Of a stretch of DNA of 64,000 nucleotides, positions 44,991 to 56,320 are shown piece after piece; the first letter of the stretch is position 1, and every line of letters starts with the position of its first letter. The stretch comes from Geothrix terrae (GTDB taxonomy: Bacteria; Acidobacteriota; Holophagae; Holophagales; Holophagaceae). The position numbers were made by a program, and so were the translations under genes. Location: assembly GCF_022808775.1 (NCBI RefSeq), contig NZ_JAKZLA010000001.1, forward strand, positions 186,001 through 250,000. Direction: 5' to 3'. The notes beneath the pieces are model-generated. The model was not told the DNA's origin, did no database searches, and saw only the letters and a list, made by a program, of their open reading frames with translations.

Positions 44991-45023
44991 ATTATACTAC
45001 TTAAATCATTTCATGATTTGAGT
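44991..45023 (-). promoter_or_regulatory. lpxC promoter with overlapping inverted repeat
   Basis: On the minus strand a perfect TATAAT (44991-44996) lies 38 bases before the lpxC ATG. Immediately upstream is a 10-bp inverted repeat with one mismatch, ACTTAAATCA (44999-45008) and TGATTTGAGT (45014-45023), separated by 5 bases. The repeat covers the spacer and -35 region, as an operator would. The stretch is locally AT-rich. Confidence 0.6.
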
Positions 45024-45075
45024 AAAGATGACAAAGGAGCGGATGTGGGTTCATCCACCACACACCGTGGTCTGT

Positions 45076-45843
45076 TCAGCCGGGCCGGGTGCGCTCCCAG
45101 TCCTCGGGGGTGGTGAGCTTCAGGTTGGAGCTGGGGCTGGGGATCAGTTTCACCGCCAGGCCCAGGCGCTCGAGCAGGGCGACGTCATCCGTGGCGTTGA
45201 AACCTGATGCGTCGGCGGCGCGGAAGGCGTTGAGCCAAGTGCCCAGGCGCGCGATCTGGGGGGTCTGGGCCCGGAAGAAGGCCTCCCGGGGTTCGGTGCC
45301 GAGCACCCGGCCGTTCTCGTCCACCCGCTTGAGGGTGTCGGTGGAAGGTTCGCCGAGCAGGACGCCATCGAACTGGTTCAGGGCGTCCAGGGCTTCCCAC
45401 AGGGGCGCTACCGGAGGGAAGGGCCGGACGGCGTCATGGATCATGACCGGGGCGAGAGGCTGGTCGGGCAGGGCCCGGAGGGCGGCCCACACGGAGGCCT
45501 GGCGGGTGTCGCCGCCCGGCACCACCCAGCAGGGCGCGCTGAAGGACCAGGAGCGGGTTTCCTCCAGGTGGCTTTCAGGTACGGCCAAGGCGATACCGGC
45601 AAGGTGAGGCATGCCTGGGGCCAGGAACGCTTCCACCGTGGCCTGGAGCAGGGGGCGGCCACCCCAATCGCGGAACTGCTTGGGCAGGCCGCCGCCCATG
45701 CGCAGACCCCGCCCCCCGGCCGGGATGACCAAGTAGGGGCGCAGGGGATCAGACGTGGTGAGCGGGCTTGGCCCGGGCACCACGTGGGGGCCCCCGGGGG
45801 GGACATCGCGAGCGGAGCGAGCAGGCGGTCCCCCCAGGACCAT
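45076..45843 (-). CDS. ispD: 2-C-methyl-D-erythritol 4-phosphate cytidylyltransferase
   Basis: An IspD of the MEP isoprenoid pathway, transferring CMP to methylerythritol phosphate. The nucleotide-binding IPAGGRGLRMGGGLPKQFRDW, the signature VMIHDAVRPFPP, and RAQTPQIARLGTW are intact. The first ATG (45843) lies one base after rlpA and would add about 45 extra residues before the conserved start. That stretch contains a palindromic element, so a later GTG (45783 or 45780) or TTG (45732) may be the true start. Confidence 0.9.
   Translation of the reverse strand: MVLGGPPARSARDVPPGGPHVVPGPSPLTTSDPLRPYLVIPAGGRGLRMGGGLPKQFRDWGGRPLLQATVEAFLAPGMPHLAGIALAVPESHLEETRSWSFSAPCWVVPGGDTRQASVWAALRALPDQPLAPVMIHDAVRPFPPVAPLWEALDALNQFDGVLLGEPSTDTLKRVDENGRVLGTEPREAFFRAQTPQIARLGTWLNAFRAADASGFNATDDVALLERLGLAVKLIPSPSSNLKLTTPEDWERTRPG
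45797..45835. repeat. REP-like palindromic element
   Basis: GGGGGGAC (45797-45804) pairs with GTCCCCCC (45828-45835) around a CGAGCGGAGCGAGC-containing loop. It looks like an intergenic palindromic repeat lying between rlpA and the conserved part of ispD. No second copy was noticed in the window. Confidence 0.45.
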
Positions 45844-45844
45844 G

Positions 45845-46567
45845 TCAGCGCTGGCGGGTGATGAAGGGTTCGACACCGCGGTCCTTCATGAGCTTGGCGA
45901 GTCGCTCGGCCGCCTGCTCGGCATCCTGGCGGCTGGTGTAGCTGCCCACCCGGACCCGCTTCACGGCCACGCCACCGCGGGTGGTGGCGCTCTGGAGCGT
46001 CACGACGCCGAAGGTGTTTTCAAGTTCGCGTGTAAGTGACTCGATGTTCTTGGGATCCGAAAGAGCCGCCACCTGCACCACAAAGGGGTCCGCATGATCG
46101 ACGGCCGGATCCAGCGCGGTGGGAAGGCCCATGGCATCCACGGAGCGCAGGCGGACGCGGGCGGTCCCATGGCCCAGGAACCCCAGGTCCCTGGCCCCCT
46201 GCTTGGAGAGGTCCAATACCCTTCCCTTGATGAAGGGGCCGCGGTCATTCACGCGGAAGACCGCGCGCTTCCGGTTCTCCAGGTTCTCGACTTCCACGAA
46301 GCTGCCCAGGGGAAGGGTCCGGTGGGCGCAGGTGTACTGCTCCGGATCGAATATTTCCCCGCTGGCCGTCTGCCGGCCTGCGAATCCGTCGTCATCCCCG
46401 CCGTACCAGCTGGCCACACCCTCCTCCACATAGGCCTGGCCATCTGCGGGCTGGGCACCATTGCGGGAACCGGCGGAGGGGGAAGCATAGGTCGCCGGGG
46501 GCCGGGTGCAGTGGAGGGTGAAGCTGAGGGCGACCAGGGTGGCCACCCGAGGGGTGCTCCAGCGCAT
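45845..46567 (-). CDS. rlpA: RlpA-like septal ring lipoprotein with SPOR domain
   Basis: A 240-residue lipoprotein. ATG 46567 gives a signal peptide with lipobox-like LSFTLHC, so it is probably anchored through Cys about residue 18. The double-psi barrel of RlpA is EGVASWYGGDDDGFAGRQTASG, EQYTCAHRTLPLGSFVEVEN, RVNDRGPF and GRVLDLSKQGARDLG. A C-terminal SPOR domain follows (VVQVAALSDPKN ... VRVGSYTSRQDAEQAAERLAK). Such proteins bind and in some species cleave denuded glycan strands at the septum. The frame extends upstream to 46702, but the lipobox supports the inner start. Confidence 0.88.
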   Translation of the reverse strand: MRWSTPRVATLVALSFTLHCTRPPATYASPSAGSRNGAQPADGQAYVEEGVASWYGGDDDGFAGRQTASGEIFDPEQYTCAHRTLPLGSFVEVENLENRKRAVFRVNDRGPFIKGRVLDLSKQGARDLGFLGHGTARVRLRSVDAMGLPTALDPAVDHADPFVVQVAALSDPKNIESLTRELENTFGVVTLQSATTRGGVAVKRVRVGSYTSRQDAEQAAERLAKLMKDRGVEPFITRQR

Positions 46568-46750
46568 GACTCTGAGAAACCCGCCTTTGCCTGGGTCCAC
46601 CGGCGTCGGAGGGTCGAAGGCGACATGGATCTCGTGGATCCAGAGCGCACAGGCCTTGCTCCAATTGGTGGGATGGAAGGGTGACAGCATCGGGCTCCAC
46701 AAACAAAGATCAACGGGTCACGTTTAATGGACCAGTTCGTATACATATAA

Positions 46751-46779
46751 AGTATGGCGAAGCCTAGCCCTTTTGTAAA
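46751..46779 (-). promoter_or_regulatory. Putative sigma-70 promoter for rlpA
   Basis: On the minus strand TTTACA (46774-46779) and CATACT (46751-46756) are separated by exactly 17 bases in the AT-rich gap upstream of rlpA. This would leave an unusually long leader of about 175 bases. The rest of the 261-base gap holds no gene that I can support. Confidence 0.45.
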
Positions 46780-46792
46780 GGACTGCAAATTG

Positions 46793-46834
46793 CAATAGGA
46801 ATATGTGCAGCGAAACCGCTGCTTATGCCTATTG
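46793..46834 (-). terminator. Interrupted hairpin at the end of the PATAN gene
   Basis: CAATAGG (46793-46799) pairs with CCTATTG (46828-46834), and inside it GCAGCG (46807-46812) pairs with CGCTGC (46817-46822) around AAAC. The outer arm contains the stop codon of the gene ending at 46829. There is no clear T-tract, so it may be a terminator or an mRNA-stabilising structure. Confidence 0.4.
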
Positions 46835-48493
46835 CCGGTTGGGGATCTGGTCCACCTTGAAAGGCTTCGGACGGTTCCCCTCAGCCAGGAAGGGGGGCGG
46901 AAGGCGACGGGCTGCCGCCAGAGCCGTGGCCTCCGATTCATAGGTGCCGAGGAAGATCTGATGGCAGGTGCGTCCGTTCCGCATGGTCATGGGTAGGAGG
47001 AAGAGATCCGGATTTTGACCCTTCAGAAGACCGGCCGCACGCTGGATCGTATCGCCCTGGCACGCGATCTCCAGGCGCAGGGACCACTTGTCCTGGCTGG
47101 CGGCGCACAGGGCCAAACCCTGGCTGTGGGCCAGCTTCCAGTTGCCCGCCTGGATGGCCTTCAGGCGCTCGGCCTGGGAGGAAACCGAGGGCCTGGGGGC
47201 GGGCTTCGGTTGGACCGGAGGCACCACCTTTGGCGCCTTGGCCGGTTCGGAAACCGGTTTCGCGTCGGGTTTGGGGGCGGCTTGAGCCTCAGGCTTGGAC
47301 TCTGATTTCACCTCGGGCTCGGGGCTGGCCTCGGGGAGGGGTTGCCCCGGCTTTGGTGTCGGCGCGGGAGGGCTCAGTGGGGAAGGCTGGGCAAGCTTCG
47401 GAAGAATGATGGGGTTCCGTTGGTACCACCGCAGACCACCCCACAGGCCCGCAACCACCAGAAGGATTCCAAATAGAAAGAGTGGACGCCGGGAGGTGCC
47501 TTTGGGTTCAAAGGATTTGAAATCAGGAGGTTCCGTGCTACCCGCTGCGGTCTGATGGATGGGGAGGGGCCGTTCCTGCGAGAGCGGAGGCTGGAGCCCG
47601 CCTTGGGCGGGCTCCTCCCATTCGTCCTCTGGGCCCAGCCGGTCGAGGGCTTCGGAAAGGTGCTCCAGGTTCGTGGTGGGGACCTGGCTGGCTTCGATGG
47701 CCTGGATCAGGGAGGGGGCGGCCGGCGAAGGCGGCGGAACCGGCAGCGCCACTGGGGGCGTCACAGGCGGCGCGATCAGGATTGGCTCCGGTTCTGGGGT
47801 CTGGGCGGCCGCCGGGGACGACGGCGCCATCTGGAGGCGGACGCAGCCCATCTCCCGCAGGTAGAGCACGAAGGCACCCAGGCGGAAGGGCTCAACCCCG
47901 GCCTCGCGGCTCAAGTCCAGGAGGGTCCGCTGGCCGCCCAGGAGTCCGGGGAGGCGGACCAGGTCGGGGGGGAGGTTGAGCTCGGGAAGGCGCGGAACCT
48001 CCAGGGCCACCACCTGGTCCAGGGGGCCGAGTTCCGCCAGCAGGGGCTCGCGATCCTGTAGGTTCAGCACGCCCGCCAACAGCATGCCCGGAGTATCGAA
48101 GGGGAGGCGGACCGTGGAGGCGTCGAGGGCCTTGGCCTCGAAAACCGGACGTTCCACCGTCTCCGCCATGACCGCCCAGACCACCCGCTCCACCTGGGCC
48201 CGGGCCACGTCCAGCAGATCCCGCTGGGTGATGAACCCCATTTCAATGAGGTTCCGCCCGATGGACATGGTCGGATTGAGGTTCGCCATGGCGTAGTCGA
48301 GCTGGACCTGGGTCAGCTTGCCGCGTTCCACCAGCAGGTGGGTCAGACGGTCCTGGGGGTGGCTGCTGGCGGCGAACACCACGTTCCCGCCGTCGAAGTA
48401 GACGACCCGGTTGGGTTCCTGGCCCAGGCGCCACAGGCCGGTGGCTCCTGTCCGATGCCGGGCGAAGAGGTCCTTGAGGGCCGGAAGGCTCAT
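46829..48493 (-). CDS. PATAN (DUF4388)-like domain protein with TM segment and C-terminal SPOR-like part
   Basis: A 554-residue protein. The N-terminal about 220 residues resemble PATAN/DUF4388 modules ([48 protein letters not shown]), common in regulatory proteins of delta-proteobacteria and Acidobacteriota. A Pro-rich linker, a transmembrane helix ([18 protein letters not shown], about residue 340) and a Pro/Lys/Glu-rich stretch follow. The last about 100 residues ([21 protein letters not shown]) look SPOR-like. The TM suggests a cytoplasmic sensor module and a periplasmic glycan-binding end. Its function is unknown. It overlaps tyrS by ATGA. Confidence 0.72.
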   Translation of the reverse strand: MSLPALKDLFARHRTGATGLWRLGQEPNRVVYFDGGNVVFAASSHPQDRLTHLLVERGKLTQVQLDYAMANLNPTMSIGRNLIEMGFITQRDLLDVARAQVERVVWAVMAETVERPVFEAKALDASTVRLPFDTPGMLLAGVLNLQDREPLLAELGPLDQVVALEVPRLPELNLPPDLVRLPGLLGGQRTLLDLSREAGVEPFRLGAFVLYLREMGCVRLQMAPSSPAAAQTPEPEPILIAPPVTPPVALPVPPPSPAAPSLIQAIEASQVPTTNLEHLSEALDRLGPEDEWEEPAQGGLQPPLSQERPLPIHQTAAGSTEPPDFKSFEPKGTSRRPLFLFGILLVVAGLWGGLRWYQRNPIILPKLAQPSPLSPPAPTPKPGQPLPEASPEPEVKSESKPEAQAAPKPDAKPVSEPAKAPKVVPPVQPKPAPRPSVSSQAERLKAIQAGNWKLAHSQGLALCAASQDKWSLRLEIACQGDTIQRAAGLLKGQNPDLFLLPMTMRNGRTCHQIFLGTYESEATALAAARRLPPPFLAEGNRPKPFKVDQIPNRQ

Positions 48494-49689
48494 GAGATCA
48501 TCCAGCGCTCAAGCTTGAGCTTGCCCACCTTCACCAGGAGGGACTGGCCGGAATGCAGCGCGAGCCGCAGGGCCGGATCCCCGGCCTTCTGGCCGTCCAG
48601 GCTGACGGCGCCCTGGCCGATGAGGCGCTCGGCCTCCTTGCGGCTGGCGGCCAGGCCGCGGTCCACCAGCAGGCGGCTGAGGGGGACCTCGCCGTCCGTG
48701 GGGGCCATGGCGACCTCGGGAGCCTCCTCCTGGCTGCGTTCCGAGAACCGGCGCACCCAGCGCTCCTCGGCCTCGCGGCCTGCGACGGCGCCGTGGAAAT
48801 CTGACACGATCTGCCGGGCCAGCGCCTTTTTGGCGTCCATGGGGTGGCCCTGCCTGAGGAGCTCGATCTCTGCGGGGAGCTTGTCCGTCAGCAGCAGGTA
48901 CCAGTCCCACATGAGGGCGTCACTGGCGCTCATGGCCTTGCCGAACTGGGTGTCCGGATCCTCCATGAAGCCGATGTAGTTGCCGAGGGACTTCGACATC
49001 TTCTCGACGCCGTCCAAGCCCAGCAGGAGCGGCACGGTGAGCACCACCTGGGGCTTCTGGCCCGACGCCTCCTGGAGGATGCGGCCCTGCATGAGGTTGA
49101 AGAGCTGGTCATTGCCGCCCAGCTCCACGTCGGCCTGGAGGGCCACGGAATCGTAGGCCTGGGTGAGGGGGTAGAGCAGCTCGTGGAGCGAGATGGGCTC
49201 GCGGGCCTCCATGCGCTTGGCGAAATCATTGCGCTCCAGCATCTGGGCCACGGTGAAGCGCGAGGCCAGGCGGATCCACTGCTCGCCGTGCAGGGGGCCA
49301 AGCCACTCGCTGTTGAAGCGCACCTTGGTCTTTTCGGGATCGAGGATCTTGAAGACCTGGGCCTTGTAGGTCTCCGCGTTGGCAAGCACCTCCTCGCGGG
49401 ACAGGGGCGGGCGTGTGGCCTTCTTGCCCGTGGGATCGCCGATGAGGCCGGTGAAGTCTCCGATGAGGAATGTCACCTCGTGGCCCAGCTTCTGGAACTG
49501 GGCCATCTTCCGGATGAGCACGCCATGGCCCAGGTGCAGGTCGGGCGCCGTGGGATCGAAGCCCGCCTTGATCCTCAGGGGCCGCCCTTCCTTCAGCTTC
49601 GCTTCCAGCTGTTCCACCTTGTGGCAGGTCACGGTGCCCTTCATGAGCAGGGCGAGGGCGTCAGATACGGATCCGAAAGCGGCGGTCAT
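48490..49689 (-). CDS. tyrS: Tyrosyl-tRNA synthetase
   Basis: A 399-residue class I synthetase that attaches tyrosine to tRNA-Tyr. It has the HIGH-equivalent in DLHLGHGVL, the tyrosine-binding region [29 protein letters not shown], and the KMSKS loop [13 protein letters not shown]. The C-terminal S4 RNA-binding domain contains [26 protein letters not shown]. The sequence type fits the TyrRS group with a compact catalytic domain. Its start is standard, and its stop overlaps the start of the PATAN gene. Confidence 0.96.
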   Translation of the reverse strand: MTAAFGSVSDALALLMKGTVTCHKVEQLEAKLKEGRPLRIKAGFDPTAPDLHLGHGVLIRKMAQFQKLGHEVTFLIGDFTGLIGDPTGKKATRPPLSREEVLANAETYKAQVFKILDPEKTKVRFNSEWLGPLHGEQWIRLASRFTVAQMLERNDFAKRMEAREPISLHELLYPLTQAYDSVALQADVELGGNDQLFNLMQGRILQEASGQKPQVVLTVPLLLGLDGVEKMSKSLGNYIGFMEDPDTQFGKAMSASDALMWDWYLLLTDKLPAEIELLRQGHPMDAKKALARQIVSDFHGAVAGREAEERWVRRFSERSQEEAPEVAMAPTDGEVPLSRLLVDRGLAASRKEAERLIGQGAVSLDGQKAGDPALRLALHSGQSLLVKVGKLKLERWMIS

Positions 49690-49757
49690 GCCTGAATCTT
49701 GGCGGAAAACCTGCTGATCCTCAATCCGGAACGGTCAGAGGGTTTCCGCGGATCCAA

Positions 49758-50309
49758 TCAACGGACATCCACTTCGAGCACGCGGCGGGGCCCCTTGTCC
49801 CCGGGATTCCGCGCACTTTCGAAGGTGATATAGACAGATCGCCCCGATTTCGGGCTCCAGCCCACTTCCACCTTGCCACCCAGATCCCGGTGGATGCGGA
49901 GGCCCTGGTGTTCCATCAGGTCCGGGGTGAGGTCCGGAACGGGAGCAAGATCCTTCTGCCACTTGGTTGCGGATTGGAGAAAGTCGGACTCGCTGGGCCA
50001 GGTCTTCGCCAGGCCGGGGTTGGCCGCATAGAGGGCCCGGCAGCCCTCGGGCGTGCGGAGCTGGTCCACCACGGCGCGGAAGTCCTCCCAGTCGGGGCGG
50101 ATCTTGTCGAGCGCGAAGCCCATGACCTTGCTCTTGAACCCTTCGGGATCCTTCTTGGCCTTGTTGGCCACATAGGCGACGCCGCCCACGCAGGTCACGA
50201 GGGCCACCAGGAAGGCGATGCCGCAGCCCATGGCGACCTTCGCCCAGAGGGGCAGGCCCGGTTTGAGGGGGACGCCGTGTCCGCCGTTGTCCCAGGAGGA
50301 ATCTGCCAT
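49758..50309 (-). CDS. Single-TM hypothetical protein
   Basis: A 183-residue protein I do not recognise. One transmembrane helix lies at about residues 22-47 (LWAKVAMGCGIAFLVALVTCVGGVAYV), followed by a soluble part rich in charged and aromatic residues (RPDWEDFRAVVDQLRTPEGC, DLMEHQGLRIHRDLGGKVEVGW). AGGAG precedes the ATG. It is nine bases downstream of the phoH-like gene and probably co-transcribed with it. Confidence 0.75.
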   Translation of the reverse strand: MADSSWDNGGHGVPLKPGLPLWAKVAMGCGIAFLVALVTCVGGVAYVANKAKKDPEGFKSKVMGFALDKIRPDWEDFRAVVDQLRTPEGCRALYAANPGLAKTWPSESDFLQSATKWQKDLAPVPDLTPDLMEHQGLRIHRDLGGKVEVGWSPKSGRSVYITFESARNPGDKGPRRVLEVDVR

Positions 50310-50318
50310 ATGGGGCTC

Positions 50319-51650
50319 CTAGAGCAGGTTGCTCGCCAATTCTGCCAGCTTGCTGCGTTCGCCCTTCATCAGGGTGACGTGGCCGGATACATCGAGATGC
50401 TTGAAGTGGTCCGCGAGGAAGCTGAGGCCGTTGGTGCTGGAATCCACGTAGGGGTTGTCGATCTGGTACGGATCGCCCGTGAAGATCACCTTGGTGCCTT
50501 CCCCGGCGCGCGTGAGGATGGTCTTCACCTCATGGGGCGTGAGGTTCTGGGCCTCGTCGACCACGAGGTACTGCTTGGGGATGCTGCGGCCCCGGATGTA
50601 GGTGAGGGGCTCCACGCTGAGGTAGCCCGCCTCCTCCAGCTGGCCGGCGGTCATGGTGCTGCGGCGCCGGGCCTCGGTGTTGGCGGCCACGATGAACTCG
50701 AGGTTGTCGTAGATGGGCTGCATGTAGGGCCGCAGCTTCTCGCCCACGTCCCCGGGCAGGTAGCCCAGGTCGCGTCCCATGGGCATGACGGGGCGGCTGA
50801 CCAGGATCTTGTCGTAGGCCTCGTCATCCACCACTTGCTGCAGACCCGCGGCGATGGCCAGCAGGGTCTTGCCGGTGCCAGCCTTGCCCACCAGGGTGAC
50901 CACCTGGACCGTGGGATCCAGCAGGAGCTCCATGGCGAACTGCTGCTCGCGGTTGCGGGGCTTGATCCCCCAGGGATAGGCCTCGATCCGGCGCATGGGC
51001 CGGAGAAGGGCCTCGCCGGCCATGAAGCGAGCCAGGGCCGTGTGGCTGGGGTTGGACCGGTCCATCAGGGTGACGAACTGGTTGGGTTGGAGGTGCAGCT
51101 CGGGGTCCGGTGGGAGGCCACCGTCGTAGAGGAGATCCACCTGGGCAGGATCCACCTCCCAGCTCTTGTGGCCCGAGTAGAGCTCATCCATCTCCACCCG
51201 GTCCGTGGTGTAGTCCTCGGCCAGGATGCCGATGGCGTCGGCCTTGATGCGGAGGTTGGTGTCCTTGGTGACGAGGACCACCTTCTCCTTGGACGTGCCG
51301 AGGAGCTGCTTGGCGCAGGCCAGGATCTGGTTGTCGGCCTTGTGCTTGTCCTCGCGGAGGATGCCGAGGTCCAGGGGGTGGCTCTCCACATCCACCTTCA
51401 GGGAGCCGCCGTCGCCCAGGGGCACGCCGCGGCTGAGGCTGCCGCTGGCGCGGAGCTTGTCCAGCATGCGGGAGATCGTCCGGGCGTTTCGGCCGACCTC
51501 CGTCTGGTCCTTCTTGAAGTGGTCGATCTCCTCGATGACGACGATGGGCAGCACCACATCGTGTTCCTGGAAGTGGAGGATCGAGTTCGGATCGTGCAGG
51601 AGGACGTTCGTATCCAGGACGAAGACTTTCTTGCTGGACGGTGGGACCAA
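50319..51650 (-). CDS. PhoH-like protein: PIN domain + PhoH ATPase
   Basis: A 443-residue protein with an N-terminal PIN ribonuclease-like domain (FVLDTNVLLHDPNSI, acidic residues in EEIDHFKK and DNQILACAK) and a C-terminal PhoH P-loop ATPase/helicase domain (Walker A GKAGTGKT, Walker B YLVVDEAQNLTP, FTGDPYQID). The PIN-PhoH combination occurs in many bacteria (YlaK/PhoH2-like), with RNA unwinding and cleavage reported for PhoH2. TTG 51650 is the start: GGAGG lies five bases upstream and the protein opens at the PIN domain. Confidence 0.92.
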   Translation of the reverse strand: MVPPSSKKVFVLDTNVLLHDPNSILHFQEHDVVLPIVVIEEIDHFKKDQTEVGRNARTISRMLDKLRASGSLSRGVPLGDGGSLKVDVESHPLDLGILREDKHKADNQILACAKQLLGTSKEKVVLVTKDTNLRIKADAIGILAEDYTTDRVEMDELYSGHKSWEVDPAQVDLLYDGGLPPDPELHLQPNQFVTLMDRSNPSHTALARFMAGEALLRPMRRIEAYPWGIKPRNREQQFAMELLLDPTVQVVTLVGKAGTGKTLLAIAAGLQQVVDDEAYDKILVSRPVMPMGRDLGYLPGDVGEKLRPYMQPIYDNLEFIVAANTEARRRSTMTAGQLEEAGYLSVEPLTYIRGRSIPKQYLVVDEAQNLTPHEVKTILTRAGEGTKVIFTGDPYQIDNPYVDSSTNGLSFLADHFKHLDVSGHVTLMKGERSKLAELASNLL

Positions 51651-51758
51651 AGAGACCTCCAGGGCTGGCCGGAGCCTACCACCAAGCGGCCGGCCATGCA
51701 CGGCTGGGAATGGGCCTTTCGTTGGTGCGAGAATGTCTGCCCGCTTGGAGACCACCGC

Positions 51759-53873
51759 ATGAGGATCCTTCCCATGGCCCTCGCCATCACCACCGCCCTG
51801 TCCGCCCAGACCCCCCTGACTTATCCGCCCACGCGGAAAGGCGACGTCGTGGATGATTTCTTCGGCACCAAGGTGGCCGATCCCTACCGCTGGCTGGAGG
51901 ACGATAACAGCGCCGAGACCAAGGCCTGGGTGGAGGCCCAGAACAAGGTCACCTTCGCCTACCTGGCCCAGATTCCCCAGCGGACGACGATCCGGGAGCG
52001 CATGGCCCGCCTCTGGGACTTCGAGAAATTCAGCGCCCCCTTCAAGCGGGGCGGTCGCTATTTCTACTCCTACAACACCGGCCTCCAGAACCAGTCGGTC
52101 CTGTACGTGACGGAGGATCCCAAGGCGAAGGGAAGGGTGCTCCTCGATCCCAACACCCTGAGCAAGGATGGCACCGTGGCCCTCAGCGGCGCGAGCTTCA
52201 CCGAGGATGGGGGCCTCATGGCCTATTCCGTCTCCGTGGCAGGCTCGGACTGGCAGACCTGGAAGGTGCGCGAGGTGGCCACCGGGAAGGACCTCGCCGA
52301 CGAGATCCGCTGGTCCAAGGCCAGCGGCGCCTCCTGGCTCAAGGATGGCAGCGGCTTCTTCTACAGCCGGTACGAGGCCCCGAAGGAAGGCGGGGCGCTC
52401 ACGGGCGTGAACAACAACCACATGCTGTACTTCCACAAGCTGGGCACGCCCCAGTCCGAGGACGCGCTCATCTACCAGCGTCCGGATCAGCCCGAGTGGT
52501 ACCTCGGCGGCACGGTCACGGATGATGGCCACTGGCTCGTCATCACCGGGAACAAGGGCACCAACCCCGAGACCAGCCTGTTCCTCAAGGACCTCACGAA
52601 GCCCGGCAGCCCCGTGGAGCCATTCCTGGACCGCATGGACGCCTCCTACGGCGTGGTCGACAACGAGGGCGACCGCTTCTTCGTCGTCACCAACCAGGGG
52701 GCGCCCCGCAACCGCCTGGTGGCCATCCGAAAGGGGCAGGCCGAGCCCGCGAGCTGGACCGAGATCATCCCCCAGGCGAAAGGCCGGGATGTCCTGGAAT
52801 CCGTCTCTCTCGTGGGGAACCGCTTCATCGCCACCTGGATGCGCGATGCCCATTCCGCCGTGGAGTTCTATGACCTGAAGGGGAAGAAGACGGGCACGCT
52901 GGCCTTGCCCACCCTGGGAACCGTCACTGGCTTTGGGGGGCGCAGGGAGGATGCCGAGACCTTCTACACCTTTGGCAGCTTCGCCTACCCCGGAACCATC
53001 TACCGCCTGGACCTGAAGACCGCCAAGAGCACCGTATTCCGCGCCCCGACGGTGGCTTTCAAGCCCGCGGATTACGAGGTGGAGCAGATCTTCTACCCCA
53101 GCAAGGACGGCACGAAGATCCCCATGTTCCTGGTGCACAAGAAGGGGATCAAGCTCGACGGCCAGAATCCGACCCTGCTGTACGGCTACGGCGGCTTCAA
53201 CGTGTCCCTGACGCCCGCCTTCTCCGTCTCGCGCATGGTCTGGCTTGAGATGGGCGGCGTCTACGCCATGCCGAACCTCCGCGGCGGCGGCGAGTACGGC
53301 CTCGAGTGGTACGACGCGGGCCGGAAGGCGAAGAAGCAGAACGTCTTCGACGACTTCATCGCCGCGGCCGAGTGGCTCATCGCGCACAAGGTCACCTCCA
53401 CGCCGAAGCTGGCCATCAACGGCGGCAGCAATGGCGGGCTGCTGGTGGGCGCCTGTCTCACCCAGCGGCCGGATCTCTTCGGCGCCGCGGTGCCGGAGGT
53501 GGGCGTCATGGACATGCTGCGCTTCCACAAGTTCACCCTGGGCTGGGGCTGGAAGAGCGACTACGGCAGCAGCGAGACGAAGGAGGGCTTCGAGACCCTC
53601 ATGAAGTACTCGCCCCTGCACACCATCAAGCCCGGCGTGAAGTATCCGCCGACACTCATCACCACCGGCGATCACGATGACCGCGTGGTGCCCGCCCACA
53701 GCCACAAGTTCACGGCCACGCTCCAGGCCGCGCAGGCGGGCCCGGCTCCCATCCTCACCCGCATCGAGACCAGCGCGGGGCATGGCGCGGGCAAGCCCAC
53801 GGCCAAGGTCATCGAAGAGCGGGCCGATGTGCTGGCCTTCCTGGCCAAGAACCTGGGCTTGAAGACGCCCTGA
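51759..53873 (+). CDS. Prolyl oligopeptidase (S9A), copy 1
   Basis: A 704-residue serine peptidase of family S9A, secreted (signal peptide MRILPMALAITTALSA). The N-terminal propeller (about residues 70-410) includes DPYRWLEDDNSAETKAWVEAQN, typical of POP. The hydrolase domain has the nucleophile Ser in INGGSNGGLLVGA, the catalytic Asp in TTGDHDDRVVPAHSHK and His in TSAGHGAGKPT. It cleaves short Pro-containing peptides. It is the first of a tandem pair and shares long nearly identical blocks with copy 2, indicating duplication. Confidence 0.94.
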   Translation: MRILPMALAITTALSAQTPLTYPPTRKGDVVDDFFGTKVADPYRWLEDDNSAETKAWVEAQNKVTFAYLAQIPQRTTIRERMARLWDFEKFSAPFKRGGRYFYSYNTGLQNQSVLYVTEDPKAKGRVLLDPNTLSKDGTVALSGASFTEDGGLMAYSVSVAGSDWQTWKVREVATGKDLADEIRWSKASGASWLKDGSGFFYSRYEAPKEGGALTGVNNNHMLYFHKLGTPQSEDALIYQRPDQPEWYLGGTVTDDGHWLVITGNKGTNPETSLFLKDLTKPGSPVEPFLDRMDASYGVVDNEGDRFFVVTNQGAPRNRLVAIRKGQAEPASWTEIIPQAKGRDVLESVSLVGNRFIATWMRDAHSAVEFYDLKGKKTGTLALPTLGTVTGFGGRREDAETFYTFGSFAYPGTIYRLDLKTAKSTVFRAPTVAFKPADYEVEQIFYPSKDGTKIPMFLVHKKGIKLDGQNPTLLYGYGGFNVSLTPAFSVSRMVWLEMGGVYAMPNLRGGGEYGLEWYDAGRKAKKQNVFDDFIAAAEWLIAHKVTSTPKLAINGGSNGGLLVGACLTQRPDLFGAAVPEVGVMDMLRFHKFTLGWGWKSDYGSSETKEGFETLMKYSPLHTIKPGVKYPPTLITTGDHDDRVVPAHSHKFTATLQAAQAGPAPILTRIETSAGHGAGKPTAKVIEERADVLAFLAKNLGLKTP

Positions 53874-53958
53874 TACGCGTTTTCGGATGCCTTTTCCGAT
53901 GCAAACATAGTGTTGCGAGGTATGCTGGGGACCTCCCCATGTTCCCGGAGGTTCCCAG

Positions 53959-56112
<2,154 letters not shown>

Positions 56113-56119
56113 TTCAAAC

Positions 56120-56145
56120 GGCCTCCCAGGGCAAACTGGGAGGCC
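56120..56145 (+). terminator. Hairpin after prolyl oligopeptidase copy 2
   Basis: A perfect 10-bp stem, GGCCTCCCAG (56120-56129) with CTGGGAGGCC (56136-56145), lies eight bases after the stop. It has no T-tract and ends four bases before the tRNA gene. It could be a terminator or processing structure. Confidence 0.5.
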
Positions 56146-56148
56146 AGC

Positions 56149-56224
56149 GCCAACTTAGCTCAGCTGGTAGAGCAGCTGATTCGTAATCAGCAGGTCGCAG
56201 GTTCGAATCCTGTAGTTGGCTCCA
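56149..56224 (+). tRNA. tRNA-Thr(CGT)
   Basis: A complete cloverleaf. The acceptor is GCCAACT/AGTTGGC, followed by the D arm GCTC...GAGC, the anticodon stem GCTGA/TCAGC around the loop TTCGTAA (anticodon CGT, threonine ACG codons), and the T arm GCAGG-TTCGAAT-CCTGT. The 3' CCA is encoded (56222-56224). The 3' end of a tRNA gene is a common phage integration site, and a phage-like block begins nearby. Confidence 0.97.
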
Positions 56225-56229
56225 CACTT

Positions 56230-56256
56230 AGGCCCCTTCACTGGGGCCTTTGCTTT
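56230..56256 (+). terminator. Terminator after tRNA-Thr
   Basis: A 7-bp stem, AGGCCCC (56230-56236) with GGGGCCT (56243-56249), is followed by the T-rich TTGCTTT. It fits an intrinsic terminator of the tRNA transcript. Confidence 0.75.
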
Positions 56257-56285
56257 GCTTGATATACATCCTGTGCGCTCTCAAG

Positions 56286-56314
56286 TTGGATCGGCCCCCG
56301 CCTAGCCCTAGACT
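56286..56314 (+). promoter_or_regulatory. Sigma-70-like promoter of a leaderless ORF
   Basis: TTGGAT (56286-56291) and TAGACT (56309-56314) are 17 bases apart. The ATG at 56321 comes only six bases after the -10 box, so the transcript would start at or next to the start codon. Confidence 0.55.
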
Positions 56315-56320
56315 CGCCGC

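Noticed and set aside
42629..45004. A 791-codon open frame antisense to hisD and lpxC
   Set aside because: It spans two well-recognised genes on the other strand and has no recognisable domains.
49890..51758. Upstream extension of the first prolyl oligopeptidase frame
   Set aside because: It is antisense to the PIN-PhoH gene and lacks domains; the signal peptide at 51759 marks the start.
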